DNA of 64,000 nt. Origin: Nocardioides aromaticivorans (GTDB lineage: Bacteria; Actinomycetota; Actinomycetes; Propionibacteriales; Nocardioidaceae). This document shows, one piece after another, positions 51,354 through 60,165 of this stretch. Below the pieces are notes generated by a model that was given only the letters and a program-made list of their open reading frames with translations, had not been told where the DNA came from and did not search any database. A program made the translations under genes and the position numbers. Where the stretch lies: contig NZ_JACBZM010000001.1 of assembly GCF_013408525.1 (NCBI RefSeq), positions 3,410,001 through 3,474,000 on the forward strand. Reading direction: 5' to 3'. The number at the start of each line of letters is the position of its first letter. Position 1 is the first letter of the stretch.

Positions 51354-53170
51354 TGGGCGCCATCGTCCTCCCGGCCCTCGTCGAGAGCGTGCCGCGGCTC
51401 GCGTCGACGGCGGCGCGGGCGGCCACCTTCGCCAACAACCTCCGCGCCGTCACGGTGCAGGTGAAGGACGTCCAGGAGTGGGCCCAGGGGCAGGGGGTGC
51501 CCGAGGGCTGGCAGGGCGACGCACGGGAGGCCGCCGACCACGGCACGACCCGGTTCGCGCGTCGGCTCGACGTCTCCGAGGCGGCGCTGGAGCGGGCGGT
51601 GGTCGCTGCCGACCGGTTCGAGGACCGGCTCGTTCGGCTCGGGACGCGGCGCAGCGCGCTCGTCGACCGCCAGGGCACCCTCAACGACGACATCACCGCC
51701 CTGCGGGCCGAGATCGACGGCAACGAGGCGGTCGAGGCGAGCGTCGCGGCGTGGGAGACCCGCGCGGCGGACCTGCGTGGACGCGCCGCCGACCTGGTCG
51801 GCGACATCGCCGCGTGGAGCGCGGACGCGGACGAGGCGGACCTCGACTTCGTCCGCGCCCTGCAGCAGGTCGACGAGGTGGCCGAGGGGCAGGAGGCGGC
51901 GCAGGACCCGGGCCGCCCGGACGTCGCCGACCTGACCCGTGGCTTCGACCGCCGCGTCGGTGACCCTGTGGCCCTGGCCGCGTGGTGGCGCACGTTGTCG
52001 CGGGCGCAGCGGCAGGCGCTGCTGACCGAGCACCCGCACCGGGTCGGCAACGCCGACGGCATCCCGGTGCGCGACCGGGACGAGGCCAACCGGGCCGCGC
52101 TCTACAGCGACATCGACCGGTGGACCCGGCAGGAGGCCGACGGCGAGCTCGGCGACGCCGATCGTGCCGCCCTGGCCAACGCGAAGGTCATCCGCGCCGA
52201 GCTCGACGACCGCCTCGAGCAGGTGGACCCGGCCACCGGCGAGCACGTCGTGCACGTGGTCGTCTACAAGCCGGGGGAGTTCGGCGGTGACGGCGGCGTC
52301 GCGATCAGCTTCGGCGACCCCGACCGCGCCGACCACGTGTCGGTCAACGTCCCCGGGCTCACCAGCGAGGTGGGCAGCCTGCCCGGCAACCTCGGCCGGA
52401 CCGAGGCCCTCCACGACGCGGCCCTGGGGCAGACCGACGGCACGGTCGCAACGGTGTTCTGGCTCGACTACGACGCCCCCAGCGGCAACCCGCTCACGAG
52501 CCTCGAGGGCATCACCGACTTCGGCTCGGTCGTCGGCCCGGGGGCGGCCGACGCCGGCGGGGAGAGGTTCTCGCAGTTCATCGACGGCCTGCGGGCCTCG
52601 GACGCCGGGGCCACGGCCCACCTGACGGCGATCGGCCACAGCTACGGCTCGACGACCGTGGGTCATGCGCTCCAGGACGGGCTCCCGGTCGACGACGCGA
52701 TCCTGCTGGGCAGCCCCGGGGTGCCCGAGCACACCGCCGCGGCGCTGACCGATGCCGACGTGTGGGTGGGCGCGAAGGACCACGACCCGGTGTCGCTGAT
52801 CGGCGCCGAGGACGGCCCGGGCACGCTGGGCACCGACCCGGCGCAGGAGTCGTTCGGTGCGACGCGTTTCGAGACGGGCGACGGCTCACCGCGGATCCAG
52901 GACGCGCTCGACAACCACACGTCGTACTTCACCGGCACGTCGCTGGACAACCTCGGCGCCATCGTGGTCGACCAGGACGACCACGTCGTCCACGACGAGG
53001 GGCGCGAGCGCTGGTCCGAGGAGGGGCACTACCCGACGCTGCCGGAGTGGCTGGCGGAGGGCGTCGTACGCGGCGTGGGCGATCCGATCGTGGAGGGAGT
53101 CAGGGAATGGGGCGAGGACGTGGTGGACTCACTCGTACGCGGTTTCGGTCCAGGGAGGTTCGTCGGATGA
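51353..53170 (+). CDS. DUF1023 alpha/beta hydrolase with WXG-like helical N-terminus
   Basis: A 605-residue protein. Residues 1-230 are a long helical region with a WQGDA turn (about 54) and coiled-coil-like heptads, resembling LXG/WXG secretion domains. Residues about 330-560 form a DUF1023 serine hydrolase: VVYKPGEFGGDG, IGHSYGSTTVG with the nucleophile Ser near 428, an acid in VGAKDHDPVS and a His in LDNHTSYF. Such proteins are frequent in actinobacteria and often neighbour type VII secretion genes. It may be a secreted effector or envelope lipase. Overlapping start and stop couple it to both neighbours. Confidence 0.82.
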   Translation: MGAIVLPALVESVPRLASTAARAATFANNLRAVTVQVKDVQEWAQGQGVPEGWQGDAREAADHGTTRFARRLDVSEAALERAVVAADRFEDRLVRLGTRRSALVDRQGTLNDDITALRAEIDGNEAVEASVAAWETRAADLRGRAADLVGDIAAWSADADEADLDFVRALQQVDEVAEGQEAAQDPGRPDVADLTRGFDRRVGDPVALAAWWRTLSRAQRQALLTEHPHRVGNADGIPVRDRDEANRAALYSDIDRWTRQEADGELGDADRAALANAKVIRAELDDRLEQVDPATGEHVVHVVVYKPGEFGGDGGVAISFGDPDRADHVSVNVPGLTSEVGSLPGNLGRTEALHDAALGQTDGTVATVFWLDYDAPSGNPLTSLEGITDFGSVVGPGAADAGGERFSQFIDGLRASDAGATAHLTAIGHSYGSTTVGHALQDGLPVDDAILLGSPGVPEHTAAALTDADVWVGAKDHDPVSLIGAEDGPGTLGTDPAQESFGATRFETGDGSPRIQDALDNHTSYFTGTSLDNLGAIVVDQDDHVVHDEGRERWSEEGHYPTLPEWLAEGVVRGVGDPIVEGVREWGEDVVDSLVRGFGPGRFVG

Positions 53171-53664
53171 GGTGGCTGTCGGCAGTCGTGGTCCTCGGCG
53201 TGGCCGCGAGCCTGGCCGGGTGCGGGGGCGACCCCGACGCGGAGCGGGCCGCGGTGGACGAGACGGAGGAGCTCGCCCTGGCCGCGGTGGACGGCGTCGT
53301 CCACGAGGTCGCCGACGCCACCCGGCTGGAGTTCACCAGCGGCGACCACGACTTCGTGATCTGCGGCGAGAGCTATGCGCCCGGTGGCGTCATCCACCGG
53401 GTCTCGCTCCACTTCGGACCGCCCGACGCAACCGTGGAGCGGGCGATCGAGCGCGCAGCGGAGGCGCTGGAGGCCGACGGCTGGAAGGTCGAGCACCCGG
53501 GCAACCCCGCCATCGTGGAGGGCGTGCGGGGGAGCAACACGCTGCGCTTCCACTTCGGCGGCGCCGCCACCGAGGTCAGCATCCGATCCTCCTGCGTCGA
53601 GACCTCCGACGACGTGGCGAAGGAGTACGCCGACCGGGCGAACGCCGACATCGACTGGGACTAG
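53167..53664 (+). CDS. Small exported lipoprotein
   Basis: A 165-residue lipoprotein with signal peptide MRWLSAVVVLGVAASLAGC (lipobox LAGC, Cys19) and a compact alpha/beta domain carrying two more cysteines (FVICGES, RSSCVET). Overlapping the hydrolase gene by 4 bases, it could be that enzyme's partner or immunity protein at the membrane. No family is recognised. Confidence 0.72.
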   Translation: MRWLSAVVVLGVAASLAGCGGDPDAERAAVDETEELALAAVDGVVHEVADATRLEFTSGDHDFVICGESYAPGGVIHRVSLHFGPPDATVERAIERAAEALEADGWKVEHPGNPAIVEGVRGSNTLRFHFGGAATEVSIRSSCVETSDDVAKEYADRANADIDWD

Positions 53665-53693
53665 GCGTCGGCCGACGAGCCCGGTGCGGGACG

Positions 53694-54482
53694 ATGACGG
53701 TGATGTCCGACCTCGCCCCCGCCGTACTCGCGCTGCTCGCGCTCGCCGCGCTCACCGCCGGGTTCGTCGACGCGGTGGTGGGCGGCGGCGGCCTGGTGCA
53801 GCTGCCCGCGTTGCTGCTCGGCCTGCCGGGAGCGAGCCCGGTGCAGGTGCTCGCGACCAACAAGATCGCGTCGGTGTGCGGCACCGCCGCTGCCTCGGCG
53901 ACCTACTACCGACGGATCCGGCCCGATCCCCGCACCTTCGGGCCGCTGATGCTGCTCGCGCTCGCGGGGGCCTTCACCGGCGCCCTCGCGGCCTCCCACA
54001 TCCCGCGCGAGGCGTTCGAGCCGATCGTCCTGGTCGCCCTCGTCGTGGTGGGTGCCTACGTCCTGCTCCGCCCGGAGCTCGGCGAGGACGCCGAGCTGCG
54101 CTTCCAGGGCCACCGCCACCTGGTGGCCGCGATGGTGGTCGGCTTCGCCATCGGTCTGTACGACGGCGTCCTCGGCCCCGGCACGGGCAGCTTCTTCGTC
54201 TTCGCGCTGGTCGGCCTGCTCGGCTACGACTTCCTGCAGGCCAGTGCCAAGGCGCGCCTCGCCAACCTCGCCACCAACCTCGGCGCCCTGCTGCTCTTCA
54301 TCCCCTCCGGCGCGGTGCTGTGGGACGTCGGCCTGCTGATGGGCGCCTGCAACCTGGTCGGTGGCTACCTCGGCGCACGCACCGCCGTCGCCCGCGGCGC
54401 CCGCTTCGTCCGGGCGTTCTTCATCGTCGTCGTCGGCGCCTTCGTCGTCCGGATCGGCGGCGGCGTCGTCGGCCTCTGGTGA
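53694..54482 (+). CDS. TauE/SafE family anion exporter
   Basis: A 262-residue membrane protein with about eight helices. The two family repeats begin LTAGFVDAVVGGGGLVQLP (about 20-38) and VVGFAIGLYDGVLGPGTGSFF (about 145-165), the hallmarks of TauE/SafE sulfite or sulfoacetate exporters. The ATG at 53694 is used; an ATG three codons later (53703) is equally possible and there is no clear Shine-Dalgarno sequence. The substrate is unknown. Confidence 0.88.
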   Translation: MTVMSDLAPAVLALLALAALTAGFVDAVVGGGGLVQLPALLLGLPGASPVQVLATNKIASVCGTAAASATYYRRIRPDPRTFGPLMLLALAGAFTGALAASHIPREAFEPIVLVALVVVGAYVLLRPELGEDAELRFQGHRHLVAAMVVGFAIGLYDGVLGPGTGSFFVFALVGLLGYDFLQASAKARLANLATNLGALLLFIPSGAVLWDVGLLMGACNLVGGYLGARTAVARGARFVRAFFIVVVGAFVVRIGGGVVGLW

Positions 54483-54499
54483 GTCGTCCCCGGGGTGCC

Positions 54500-54505
54500 T
54501 AGGCT
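54500..54505 (+). promoter_or_regulatory. -10 hexamer TAGGCT, leaderless layout
   Basis: TAGGCT ends 6 bases before the GTG at 54512. Confidence 0.5.
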
Positions 54506-54511
54506 CGCCAC

Positions 54512-54889
54512 GTGAGCATCCCCGTTGACCCCGCCGAGCTGCACCGGGCCGTCGCCGACTTCGACAGCGGCTACCTGCTGACCACCTCCTCGCCGCAGGT
54601 GAAGGTGGTGACCGTCGACCCGGTCGCGGGCACGGACGGGACGCTCCGGATCACGGCACCGGGCAAGGGCACGCTGCGCAACCTCGAGGCCAACGACGCC
54701 GTCACGGTCGTGTTCCCGCCCCGGGAGCGGCACGGCTACACCCTGCTCGTCGACGGCGCGGCCTCGCTGGACGGTGAGGACGTGGTGGTCGCCGCGACCG
54801 CCGCCGTCCTGCACCGTCCGGCCGCGCACGCCGATGGTCCGGTGCCGCCGGACGGCTGCGGGCACGACTGCGCCCCGGTGGGCGGATGA
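54512..54889 (+). CDS. Pyridoxamine-phosphate-oxidase-fold protein
   Basis: A 125-residue split-barrel flavin-binding-type protein (YLLTTSSPQVKVVTVDPV, LRITAPGKGTLRNLEANDAVTVVFPP, HGYTLLVDGAASL). It resembles small actinobacterial PNPOx-like proteins that bind FMN or F420. The C-terminus has GCGHDC, which could bind metal. The stop overlaps the VOC gene start by 4 bases. Confidence 0.8.
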   Translation: MSIPVDPAELHRAVADFDSGYLLTTSSPQVKVVTVDPVAGTDGTLRITAPGKGTLRNLEANDAVTVVFPPRERHGYTLLVDGAASLDGEDVVVAATAAVLHRPAAHADGPVPPDGCGHDCAPVGG

Positions 54890-55617
54890 GCCCCTTCTGG
54901 GTCACGGCCTTCCTCGACTCCGCACCCGACCACCACCAGCGCGGCGTGGGCTTCTGGCAGGCCGCGACGGGCTACGCGCTGTCGGCGCCCCGCGGCGCGC
55001 ACGAGGAGTTCGCGACCCTGCTGCCGCCCGACGGTGACGCCTTCCTCCGGGTGCAGCGCCTGCACGAGGGAGCCGACCGCGTCCACCTCGACCTCCACGT
55101 GGGTGACCCGCGGCGCGCAGCGGACGCCGCCGTCGTCGCGGGCGCCGTGGAGATGGTCGACCGCGGGGACTACGTCGTGCTGGCCTCACCCGGCGGCCAG
55201 GTGTTCTGCTACGTCGACGGCCCGGCCGCCCAGCGGCCCGCGCCCACCGTGCACCCGGACGGATCGGCCGCGCGGGTGCGCCAGGTCGCGATCGACGTGC
55301 CCCGGGCGTCGTACGACGCGGAGCTGGCCTTCTGGCACGCGATCACCGGGTGGGCGGAGCATCCGTCGTCGGTGAGCGCCGACTTCCGGTTCCTCGTGCC
55401 GCCGGCCGGCCGGCCGCTGCAGCTGCTGCTCCAGCGGCTCGGCGAGGAGGCCGGCCCGGCACGCGCCCACCTCGACTGGGGCACGACCGACCGGGCCGCG
55501 GAGACCGAGCGGCACCTCGGCCTCGGGGCGCGGGTGCTGGCCGTCCACTCCCACTGGACGGTGCTGGCCGACCCGGTCGGCCGGACCTACTGCCTCACGG
55601 ACGGCCCGCCGGGGTGA
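54886..55617 (+). CDS. Two-domain VOC family protein
   Basis: A 243-residue protein of two tandem VOC modules: residues 1-115 (VTAFLDSAPDHHQRGVGFWQAATGY, YVVLASPGGQVFCYV) and about 120-243 (VRQVAIDVPRASYDAELAFWHAITGW, TVLADPVGRTYCLTD). Both have the usual DPxG-type final turn. Metal ligands are only partly conserved. It is co-transcribed with the PNPOx-like gene. The substrate is unknown. Its last 23 bases overlap the convergent ABC1-kinase gene. Confidence 0.82.
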   Translation: MSPFWVTAFLDSAPDHHQRGVGFWQAATGYALSAPRGAHEEFATLLPPDGDAFLRVQRLHEGADRVHLDLHVGDPRRAADAAVVAGAVEMVDRGDYVVLASPGGQVFCYVDGPAAQRPAPTVHPDGSAARVRQVAIDVPRASYDAELAFWHAITGWAEHPSSVSADFRFLVPPAGRPLQLLLQRLGEEAGPARAHLDWGTTDRAAETERHLGLGARVLAVHSHWTVLADPVGRTYCLTDGPPG

Positions 55618-56938
55618 AGCCCGGGAGGAACTCCTCCATGATCGCGCGGAACGGCGCCTCGGCCTCGAGCTGGCTGAGCACACCCACGCCGCCCAGCCAG
55701 GTCCGGTGGATCAGCACGTACGACGGCGGCAGGTTCAGCTTGATGCTGACCGTGTAGGCCGGGTCCTTCGGGTTGTTGATCCGCTGGAACTGCTCGCGCA
55801 TCCACTCCCGGCTGAACCGGAACCGCTCGACCAGCGTCGGGTCGACGAAGGGGGAGAGGTAGTCCATCAGCAGCTGCGGCTCGATCCGGATCCGGTCCTT
55901 GAGGAAGCCCTCCTCGCGCAGGCCCACGATCAGCGCGTCGCCGTCGCCGGCCGCGCACAGCGTGATCAGCCGGCCCATCGGCTCCGGCAGGCCGCGCTGG
56001 GGGAGGCGGGCGACGGCGCCGTAGTCGAGCACGCCGATCCGTCCCGGGCTGCCGTCCTCGTGGGGGATGACCCGGAAGTTGCCGGGGTGCGGGTCCGCGT
56101 GGAGCAGGCCGGTGCGGGCCGGGCCGGAGAACAGGAAGCGGGTGAAGATCTCTCCGTAGTGGTCGCGCTCCTCCTGCGTGCCGTCGGCGATGATCGACGC
56201 CAGCGAGCCGGCGGAGTCGAGCCACTCGGTGACGAGCACCCGCGGTCCGACGGCGACGACGTCGGGCACCTCGATGAACGGGTCGTCGCGGAAGGCCGCC
56301 GCGAACTCGCGCTGCGCGTCGGCCTCGAGGTCGTAGTCGAGCTCCTCGCGCGCCCGGGCCTGGACCTCCTCGACGAGCGGCTTCATGTCGACGCCCGGGA
56401 TGAGCGGTCCGATCGCCCGCGCCGCGCGGGCCAGCGTCCGGAGATCGGCCATCAGGGCCTCGCCGGCGTTCGGGTACTGCACCTTCACCGCGACCCGGCG
56501 GCCGTCGTACCAGCGGCCCTCGTGGACCTGGCCGATCGACGCCGCGGCCGTGGGGGCGCCGTCGAGCCAGACCAGCCGCTCCTTCCAGTCCGCGCCGAGG
56601 TCCTCGGCGAGGATGGTGCGCACGGTCTGCGTGGGCATCGGGGGAGCGGAGTCCTGGAGTTTCGTGAGCTGCTCGCGGTACGGCGCCGCCATCTCCTCGG
56701 GGAGCGCGGACTCGAGCACGGACAGCGCCTGGCCGAACTTCATCGCGCCGCCCTTGAGCTCGCCGAGCGTACGGAACAGCTGCTCGGCCGTGCGCTGCTG
56801 GATGTCGCTCATGACCGCCTCGGCGGGCGCGCCGCCGAGGCGCCTGCCGAAGCCGACGGCGGTCCGGCCGGCGTACCCGAGGGGGAGCGCCGCGAGCCGC
56901 GCCGTGCGCGCGGCCGCCTTGCGGGGGAGGTCAGCCAT
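55595..56938 (-). CDS. ABC1/UbiB (AarF) family atypical kinase
   Basis: A 447-residue protein-kinase-like protein of the ABC1/ADCK/UbiB family. Family features are KGGAMKFGQALS (the KxGQ motif, about 63-73), AAASIGQVHEG, VAVKVQYP (catalytic Lys), ADPHPGNF (catalytic loop) and LDYGAVARL (metal-binding DFG equivalent). Relatives support quinone or prenyl-lipid metabolism. The ATG at 56938 fits the family start. It overlaps the VOC gene tail to tail. Confidence 0.9.
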   Translation of the reverse strand: MADLPRKAAARTARLAALPLGYAGRTAVGFGRRLGGAPAEAVMSDIQQRTAEQLFRTLGELKGGAMKFGQALSVLESALPEEMAAPYREQLTKLQDSAPPMPTQTVRTILAEDLGADWKERLVWLDGAPTAAASIGQVHEGRWYDGRRVAVKVQYPNAGEALMADLRTLARAARAIGPLIPGVDMKPLVEEVQARAREELDYDLEADAQREFAAAFRDDPFIEVPDVVAVGPRVLVTEWLDSAGSLASIIADGTQEERDHYGEIFTRFLFSGPARTGLLHADPHPGNFRVIPHEDGSPGRIGVLDYGAVARLPQRGLPEPMGRLITLCAAGDGDALIVGLREEGFLKDRIRIEPQLLMDYLSPFVDPTLVERFRFSREWMREQFQRINNPKDPAYTVSIKLNLPPSYVLIHRTWLGGVGVLSQLEAEAPFRAIMEEFLPGFTPAGRP

Positions 56939-56979
56939 GGGTCCATTGTCGCGGCTGGACCAACCCCGTGCAGCCGAGT

Positions 56980-57207
56980 TCACCGGTACGCGTCGACGCG
57001 GATCTCGTTGGCCCGCGCCTCCTGCTGGTCGCGCACGCACTTGGCGAGGGCGAAGGAGGAGTTCACGAGGAACAGGGCGCCGAGGCAGAGGAACGCGCGG
57101 ATCCAGCCGTCGACCGGCAGGAAGTAGATCCCGCCGACCATGAAGAGCAGCGCGGCGGCGAAGGAGATCGCGGACTGGAGGTAGAAGGCATAGGTCGTCT
57201 TGGTCAT
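56980..57207 (-). CDS. YiaA/YiaB two-helix membrane protein
   Basis: A 75-residue protein with two hydrophobic helices (YLQSAISFAAALLFMVGGIYFLP and AFLCLGALFLVNSSFALAKCVRD), matching the YiaAB two-helix domain. Function is unknown; E. coli homologues are inner-membrane proteins. It lies alone between the ABC1 kinase gene and msrA. Confidence 0.82.
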   Translation of the reverse strand: MTKTTYAFYLQSAISFAAALLFMVGGIYFLPVDGWIRAFLCLGALFLVNSSFALAKCVRDQQEARANEIRVDAYR

Positions 57208-57278
57208 GCCAGAAGGGTCGCGGCGCGAGGGGTGGTGGGGCTTGAGCCGGACTACTCACCTCGCATGGCCCGAGGTGG

Positions 57279-57923
57279 TCAGGCGGTCTCCGGGAACGGG
57301 ATGCCCGTGTTGGCGTGGCAGCGGTAGCCGTGCGGCACCTTGTGGAGGTACTGCTGGTGGTGCGGCTCGGCGTAGTAGTAGGCGCCGGCCGGCTCGATCT
57401 CCGTGGTGATCTCGCCGTAGCCGCGGCGGGCGATCTCCTCGCCGTACACCTTGGTGAGCTCGCGGGCCGTGGCCTCCTGCTCGGGGCTGTGGAAGTAGAT
57501 CGCGGAGCGGTACTGGGTCCCGATGTCGTTGCCCTGGCGCATGCCCTGCGTCGGGTCGTGGACCTCGAAGAACTGCTTGACCAGGTCGGCGTAGGAGACC
57601 TTGTCGGGGTCGAAGACGATGCGGACGGCCTCGGTGTGGCCGGTGCGTCCGCTGCAGACCTCCTCGTAGGTCGGGTTCGGGGTGGTGCCGCCGGCGTACC
57701 CGACCGACGTCGACCAGACGCCGGGGACCTGCCAGTAGATCTCCTCGGCGCCCCAGAAGCAGCCGAGGCCGAACTCCGCGACCTCGAGGCCGTCGGGGAC
57801 GTCGTCGGTGACGAGCGGGGTGTGCAGGACCTCGTGCTGGGCGGGCAGCGCGAACGCGGGGGTGGTGCGGCCGGGCAGCGCCTCGGCGGGGTCGACCATC
57901 TCGGTCTTGCGACGGGAGAACAT
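57279..57923 (-). CDS. msrA: Peptide-methionine (S)-S-oxide reductase
   Basis: A 214-residue antioxidant enzyme reducing methionine-S-sulfoxide in proteins. The catalytic GCFWGAEE (about 53-60, nucleophilic Cys), GYAGG, EAVRIVFDP and GTQYRSAIYF are all present. The C-terminal resolving-cysteine region (GYRCHANTG) is typical. There is no signal peptide, so it is cytoplasmic. In a mycothiol-producing host, thioredoxin or mycoredoxin would recycle it. The ATG at 57923 gives a 30-residue N-terminal extension before the core, common in actinobacterial MsrA. Confidence 0.96.
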   Translation of the reverse strand: MFSRRKTEMVDPAEALPGRTTPAFALPAQHEVLHTPLVTDDVPDGLEVAEFGLGCFWGAEEIYWQVPGVWSTSVGYAGGTTPNPTYEEVCSGRTGHTEAVRIVFDPDKVSYADLVKQFFEVHDPTQGMRQGNDIGTQYRSAIYFHSPEQEATARELTKVYGEEIARRGYGEITTEIEPAGAYYYAEPHHQQYLHKVPHGYRCHANTGIPFPETA

Positions 57924-57966
57924 GCCTCCATTGTCTCCTCGCGCGCAAGGGGCCCGGAGGAACGGC

Positions 57967-58905
57967 TCAGCCGGCCCCGTGCGTGGCGCACCACGCGTCG
58001 CGCTTCGCCGGCTTCGCGACGAAGAAGGTGCGGATCAGCTGGGCCTGGAGCGCGGAGTAGACCTCGATCTCCTTCTCGACCAGGGCCCGGGCGGCGGGTG
58101 TGCGCGCGAGGACCAGCGCCTCGGCGTGCCGCCACACCATTTCCCGCCAGCCGCGCATGATCACCCCGGCGACGGCCTCCTCGGCGGTGCCGGCGTCGAT
58201 GTCGTCGAAGGTCGGGTCGAAGCGGGCCGCCTCCTCGGCGAACACGGGGGCGTAGAGGCTGTCGAGGCGGTTGTTGTAGCGGTTGTGGTCGGCCTTGTGG
58301 CTGCCGTCGGGCCCGGTCAGCCCGACGGTGGCCAGCACGTGCGGGAAGTCGCTGTTGATGTGGGCGTTCATCGCGAGCAGGAAGTTGCCCAGGCCGCTCA
58401 TCGCCCGGTCGTCCTCGGCCTTGAGCGCGATCTGCCAGGCCCGCGGGATGCCGGTGCGCTGGCCGGCCTCCCAGCGGCTGGTGGTGTCGAAGTACATCTC
58501 GGCGAAGACTGCGTCGACACGGTTGAGCCAGGCCCGGTCCTCGAAGTAGCCGGAGCGGACGGCGTCGCGCACGTTCTCGGTCACCCGCAGGTAGGCCAGC
58601 GAGAAGACCGCGCTGTGCGAGCACTCCTCGACCAGGCCGTCGAGGCGGTGCTCCATGCGCGCCACGACGTCGTCGATGCACGCGTCAGCGCCGCTGGCGC
58701 ACACCTCGCCCGTGTACGGCGTCGCGGGGATCGGGAAGGGCGCGAGGAGTGCCACCACGGCGTCGATCGGCGGGAGCAGCAGGCCGCGCAGCGGGTCCGG
58801 GTCGCCGCCGTCGTCCGCACGGGCGGGGGCTGCCGGCAGGGCCAGCGCGGTGGCGGCGAGGACCGCACAGGCGGCGGTGGCGAGGACGCGGCTGAAGCGG
58901 GGCAC
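57967..58905 (-). CDS. Secreted DUF5995-type protein
   Basis: A 312-residue exported helical protein. The signal peptide (MPRFSRVLATAACAVLAATA, cleavage after ARA near 34) is followed by DUF5995-like features: FSLAYLRVTENVRDAV, FAEMYFDTTSRWEAG, NFLLAMNAHINSDFPHVLA and SHKADHNRYNNRLD. The conserved His/Asp/Asn residues suggest a metal site as in phospholipase-C-like helical folds; that is inference. The GTG at 58905 gives the natural signal peptide. A palindrome lies just upstream. Confidence 0.78.
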   Translation of the reverse strand: MPRFSRVLATAACAVLAATALALPAAPARADDGGDPDPLRGLLLPPIDAVVALLAPFPIPATPYTGEVCASGADACIDDVVARMEHRLDGLVEECSHSAVFSLAYLRVTENVRDAVRSGYFEDRAWLNRVDAVFAEMYFDTTSRWEAGQRTGIPRAWQIALKAEDDRAMSGLGNFLLAMNAHINSDFPHVLATVGLTGPDGSHKADHNRYNNRLDSLYAPVFAEEAARFDPTFDDIDAGTAEEAVAGVIMRGWREMVWRHAEALVLARTPAARALVEKEIEVYSALQAQLIRTFFVAKPAKRDAWCATHGAG

Positions 58906-58914
58906 GTTCCAGAA

Positions 58915-58930
58915 ACGAGCGTCCGCTCGT
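58915..58930. promoter_or_regulatory. Palindrome between the DUF5995 gene and metB
   Basis: ACGAGCG and CGCTCGT with a 2-base spacer (58915-58930), flanked by AAA and ATT. It sits 10 bases upstream of the DUF5995 start and 18 bases before the metB -10 element. The form is typical of a TetR-family operator. Confidence 0.5.
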
Positions 58931-58947
58931 ATTGTCACGGGGGTCGG

Positions 58948-58953
58948 TAGGCT
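58948..58953 (+). promoter_or_regulatory. -10 hexamer TAGGCT of metB, leaderless layout
   Basis: TAGGCT ends 6 bases before the GTG at 58960. Confidence 0.5.
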
Positions 58954-58959
58954 CGACTG

Positions 58960-60141
58960 GTGAGCGACAACCACATCGACGAGCACCTCGACGGGGCGGG
59001 CTTCGAGACCCGGGCCATCCACGCCGGCTACCGCCCCGACCCGACCACCGGCGCGGTGATCCCGCCCATCTACGCCACCTCCACCTACGCCCAGGACGGC
59101 GTCGGCGGGCTGCGCAACGGCTACGAGTACAGCCGGTCGGCCAACCCGACGCGCACGGCCCTGGAGTCCACGCTGGCCGCCCTCGAGGGCGGTGCGCACG
59201 GCTTCGCCTTCGCCTCCGGACTCGCGGCCGAGGACACGCTGGTCCGGGCGCTGTGCCGTCCCGGCGACCACGTCGTCCTGCCCAACGACGCCTACGGCGG
59301 CACCTTCCGCCTCTTCGACAAGGTCGCCACGAACTGGGGCCTCGCGCACAGCCCGGCGCCGGTGACCGACCCCGAGGCGGTCCGGGCGGCCATCCGGCCG
59401 GGGGAGACCAAGCTCGTGTGGCTGGAGACCCCCACGAACCCGATGCTCTCCATCGGCGACATCGCCGCCCTCGCCGCCGTCGCCCACGAGGCCGGCGCAC
59501 GGCTCGTCGTCGACAACACCTTCGCGTCGTCGTACCTCCAGCAGCCGCTGGCGCTGGGCGCCGACATCGTCGTCCATTCGACCACCAAGTACGCCGGCGG
59601 CCACTCCGACGTCGTCGGGGGAGCGCTCGTCGTCGACGACGCCGACCTGGCCGAGACGATCGGCTACCACCAGAACGCCATCGGCGCCGTCGCCGGCCCG
59701 TTCGACTCGTGGCTGGTGCTGCGCGGGCTCAAGACCCTGGCGCTGCGCATGGAGCGGCACAGCGACAACGCGGAGCGGATCGTCGAGTTCCTCAGCGGCC
59801 ACCCCTCGGTCAGCGAGGTGATCTACCCCGGACTGGCCGACCACCCCGGTCACGCCGTGGCGTCGCGCCAGATGAAGAGGTACGGCGGCATGGTGTCCTT
59901 CCGCGTCAAGGGCGGCGAGGAGCAGGCGCTCGCCATCTGCGCGGCGACGTCGGTCTTCACCCTCGGCGAGTCGCTGGGCGGTGTCGAGTCGCTGATCGAG
60001 CACCCGGGCCGGATGACGCACGCGAGCGTCGCCGGCACCGACCTCGAGGTGCCGGCCGACCTGGTCCGGCTGAGCGTCGGCATCGAGACCTCGGAGGACC
60101 AGGTCGCCGACCTGGAGCGGGCGCTCGGCTCCACGACCTGA
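58960..60141 (+). CDS. metB: Cystathionine gamma-synthase (Cys/Met metabolism PLP enzyme)
   Basis: A 393-residue PLP enzyme of the transsulfuration family. It would form cystathionine from an O-acyl-homoserine and cysteine. Motifs are FETRAIHAGYRPDP at the start, YEYSRSANPTR, FASGLAAEDT, ETPTNP, DNTFAS and the PLP lysine in HSTTKYAGGHSDVVGG (about Lys209). The C-terminus VRLSVGIE is typical. Cystathionine lyase or O-acetylhomoserine sulfhydrylase activity is also possible within this family. The same gene precedes greA/mca in mycobacteria, which supports metB. Confidence 0.92.
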   Translation: MSDNHIDEHLDGAGFETRAIHAGYRPDPTTGAVIPPIYATSTYAQDGVGGLRNGYEYSRSANPTRTALESTLAALEGGAHGFAFASGLAAEDTLVRALCRPGDHVVLPNDAYGGTFRLFDKVATNWGLAHSPAPVTDPEAVRAAIRPGETKLVWLETPTNPMLSIGDIAALAAVAHEAGARLVVDNTFASSYLQQPLALGADIVVHSTTKYAGGHSDVVGGALVVDDADLAETIGYHQNAIGAVAGPFDSWLVLRGLKTLALRMERHSDNAERIVEFLSGHPSVSEVIYPGLADHPGHAVASRQMKRYGGMVSFRVKGGEEQALAICAATSVFTLGESLGGVESLIEHPGRMTHASVAGTDLEVPADLVRLSVGIETSEDQVADLERALGSTT

Positions 60142-60152
60142 GGCCGACCGTC

Positions 60153-60158
60153 TAGGGT
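60153..60158 (+). promoter_or_regulatory. -10 hexamer TAGGGT, leaderless layout
   Basis: TAGGGT ends 7 bases before the GTG at 60166. Confidence 0.5.
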
Positions 60159-60165
60159 CGATCGT

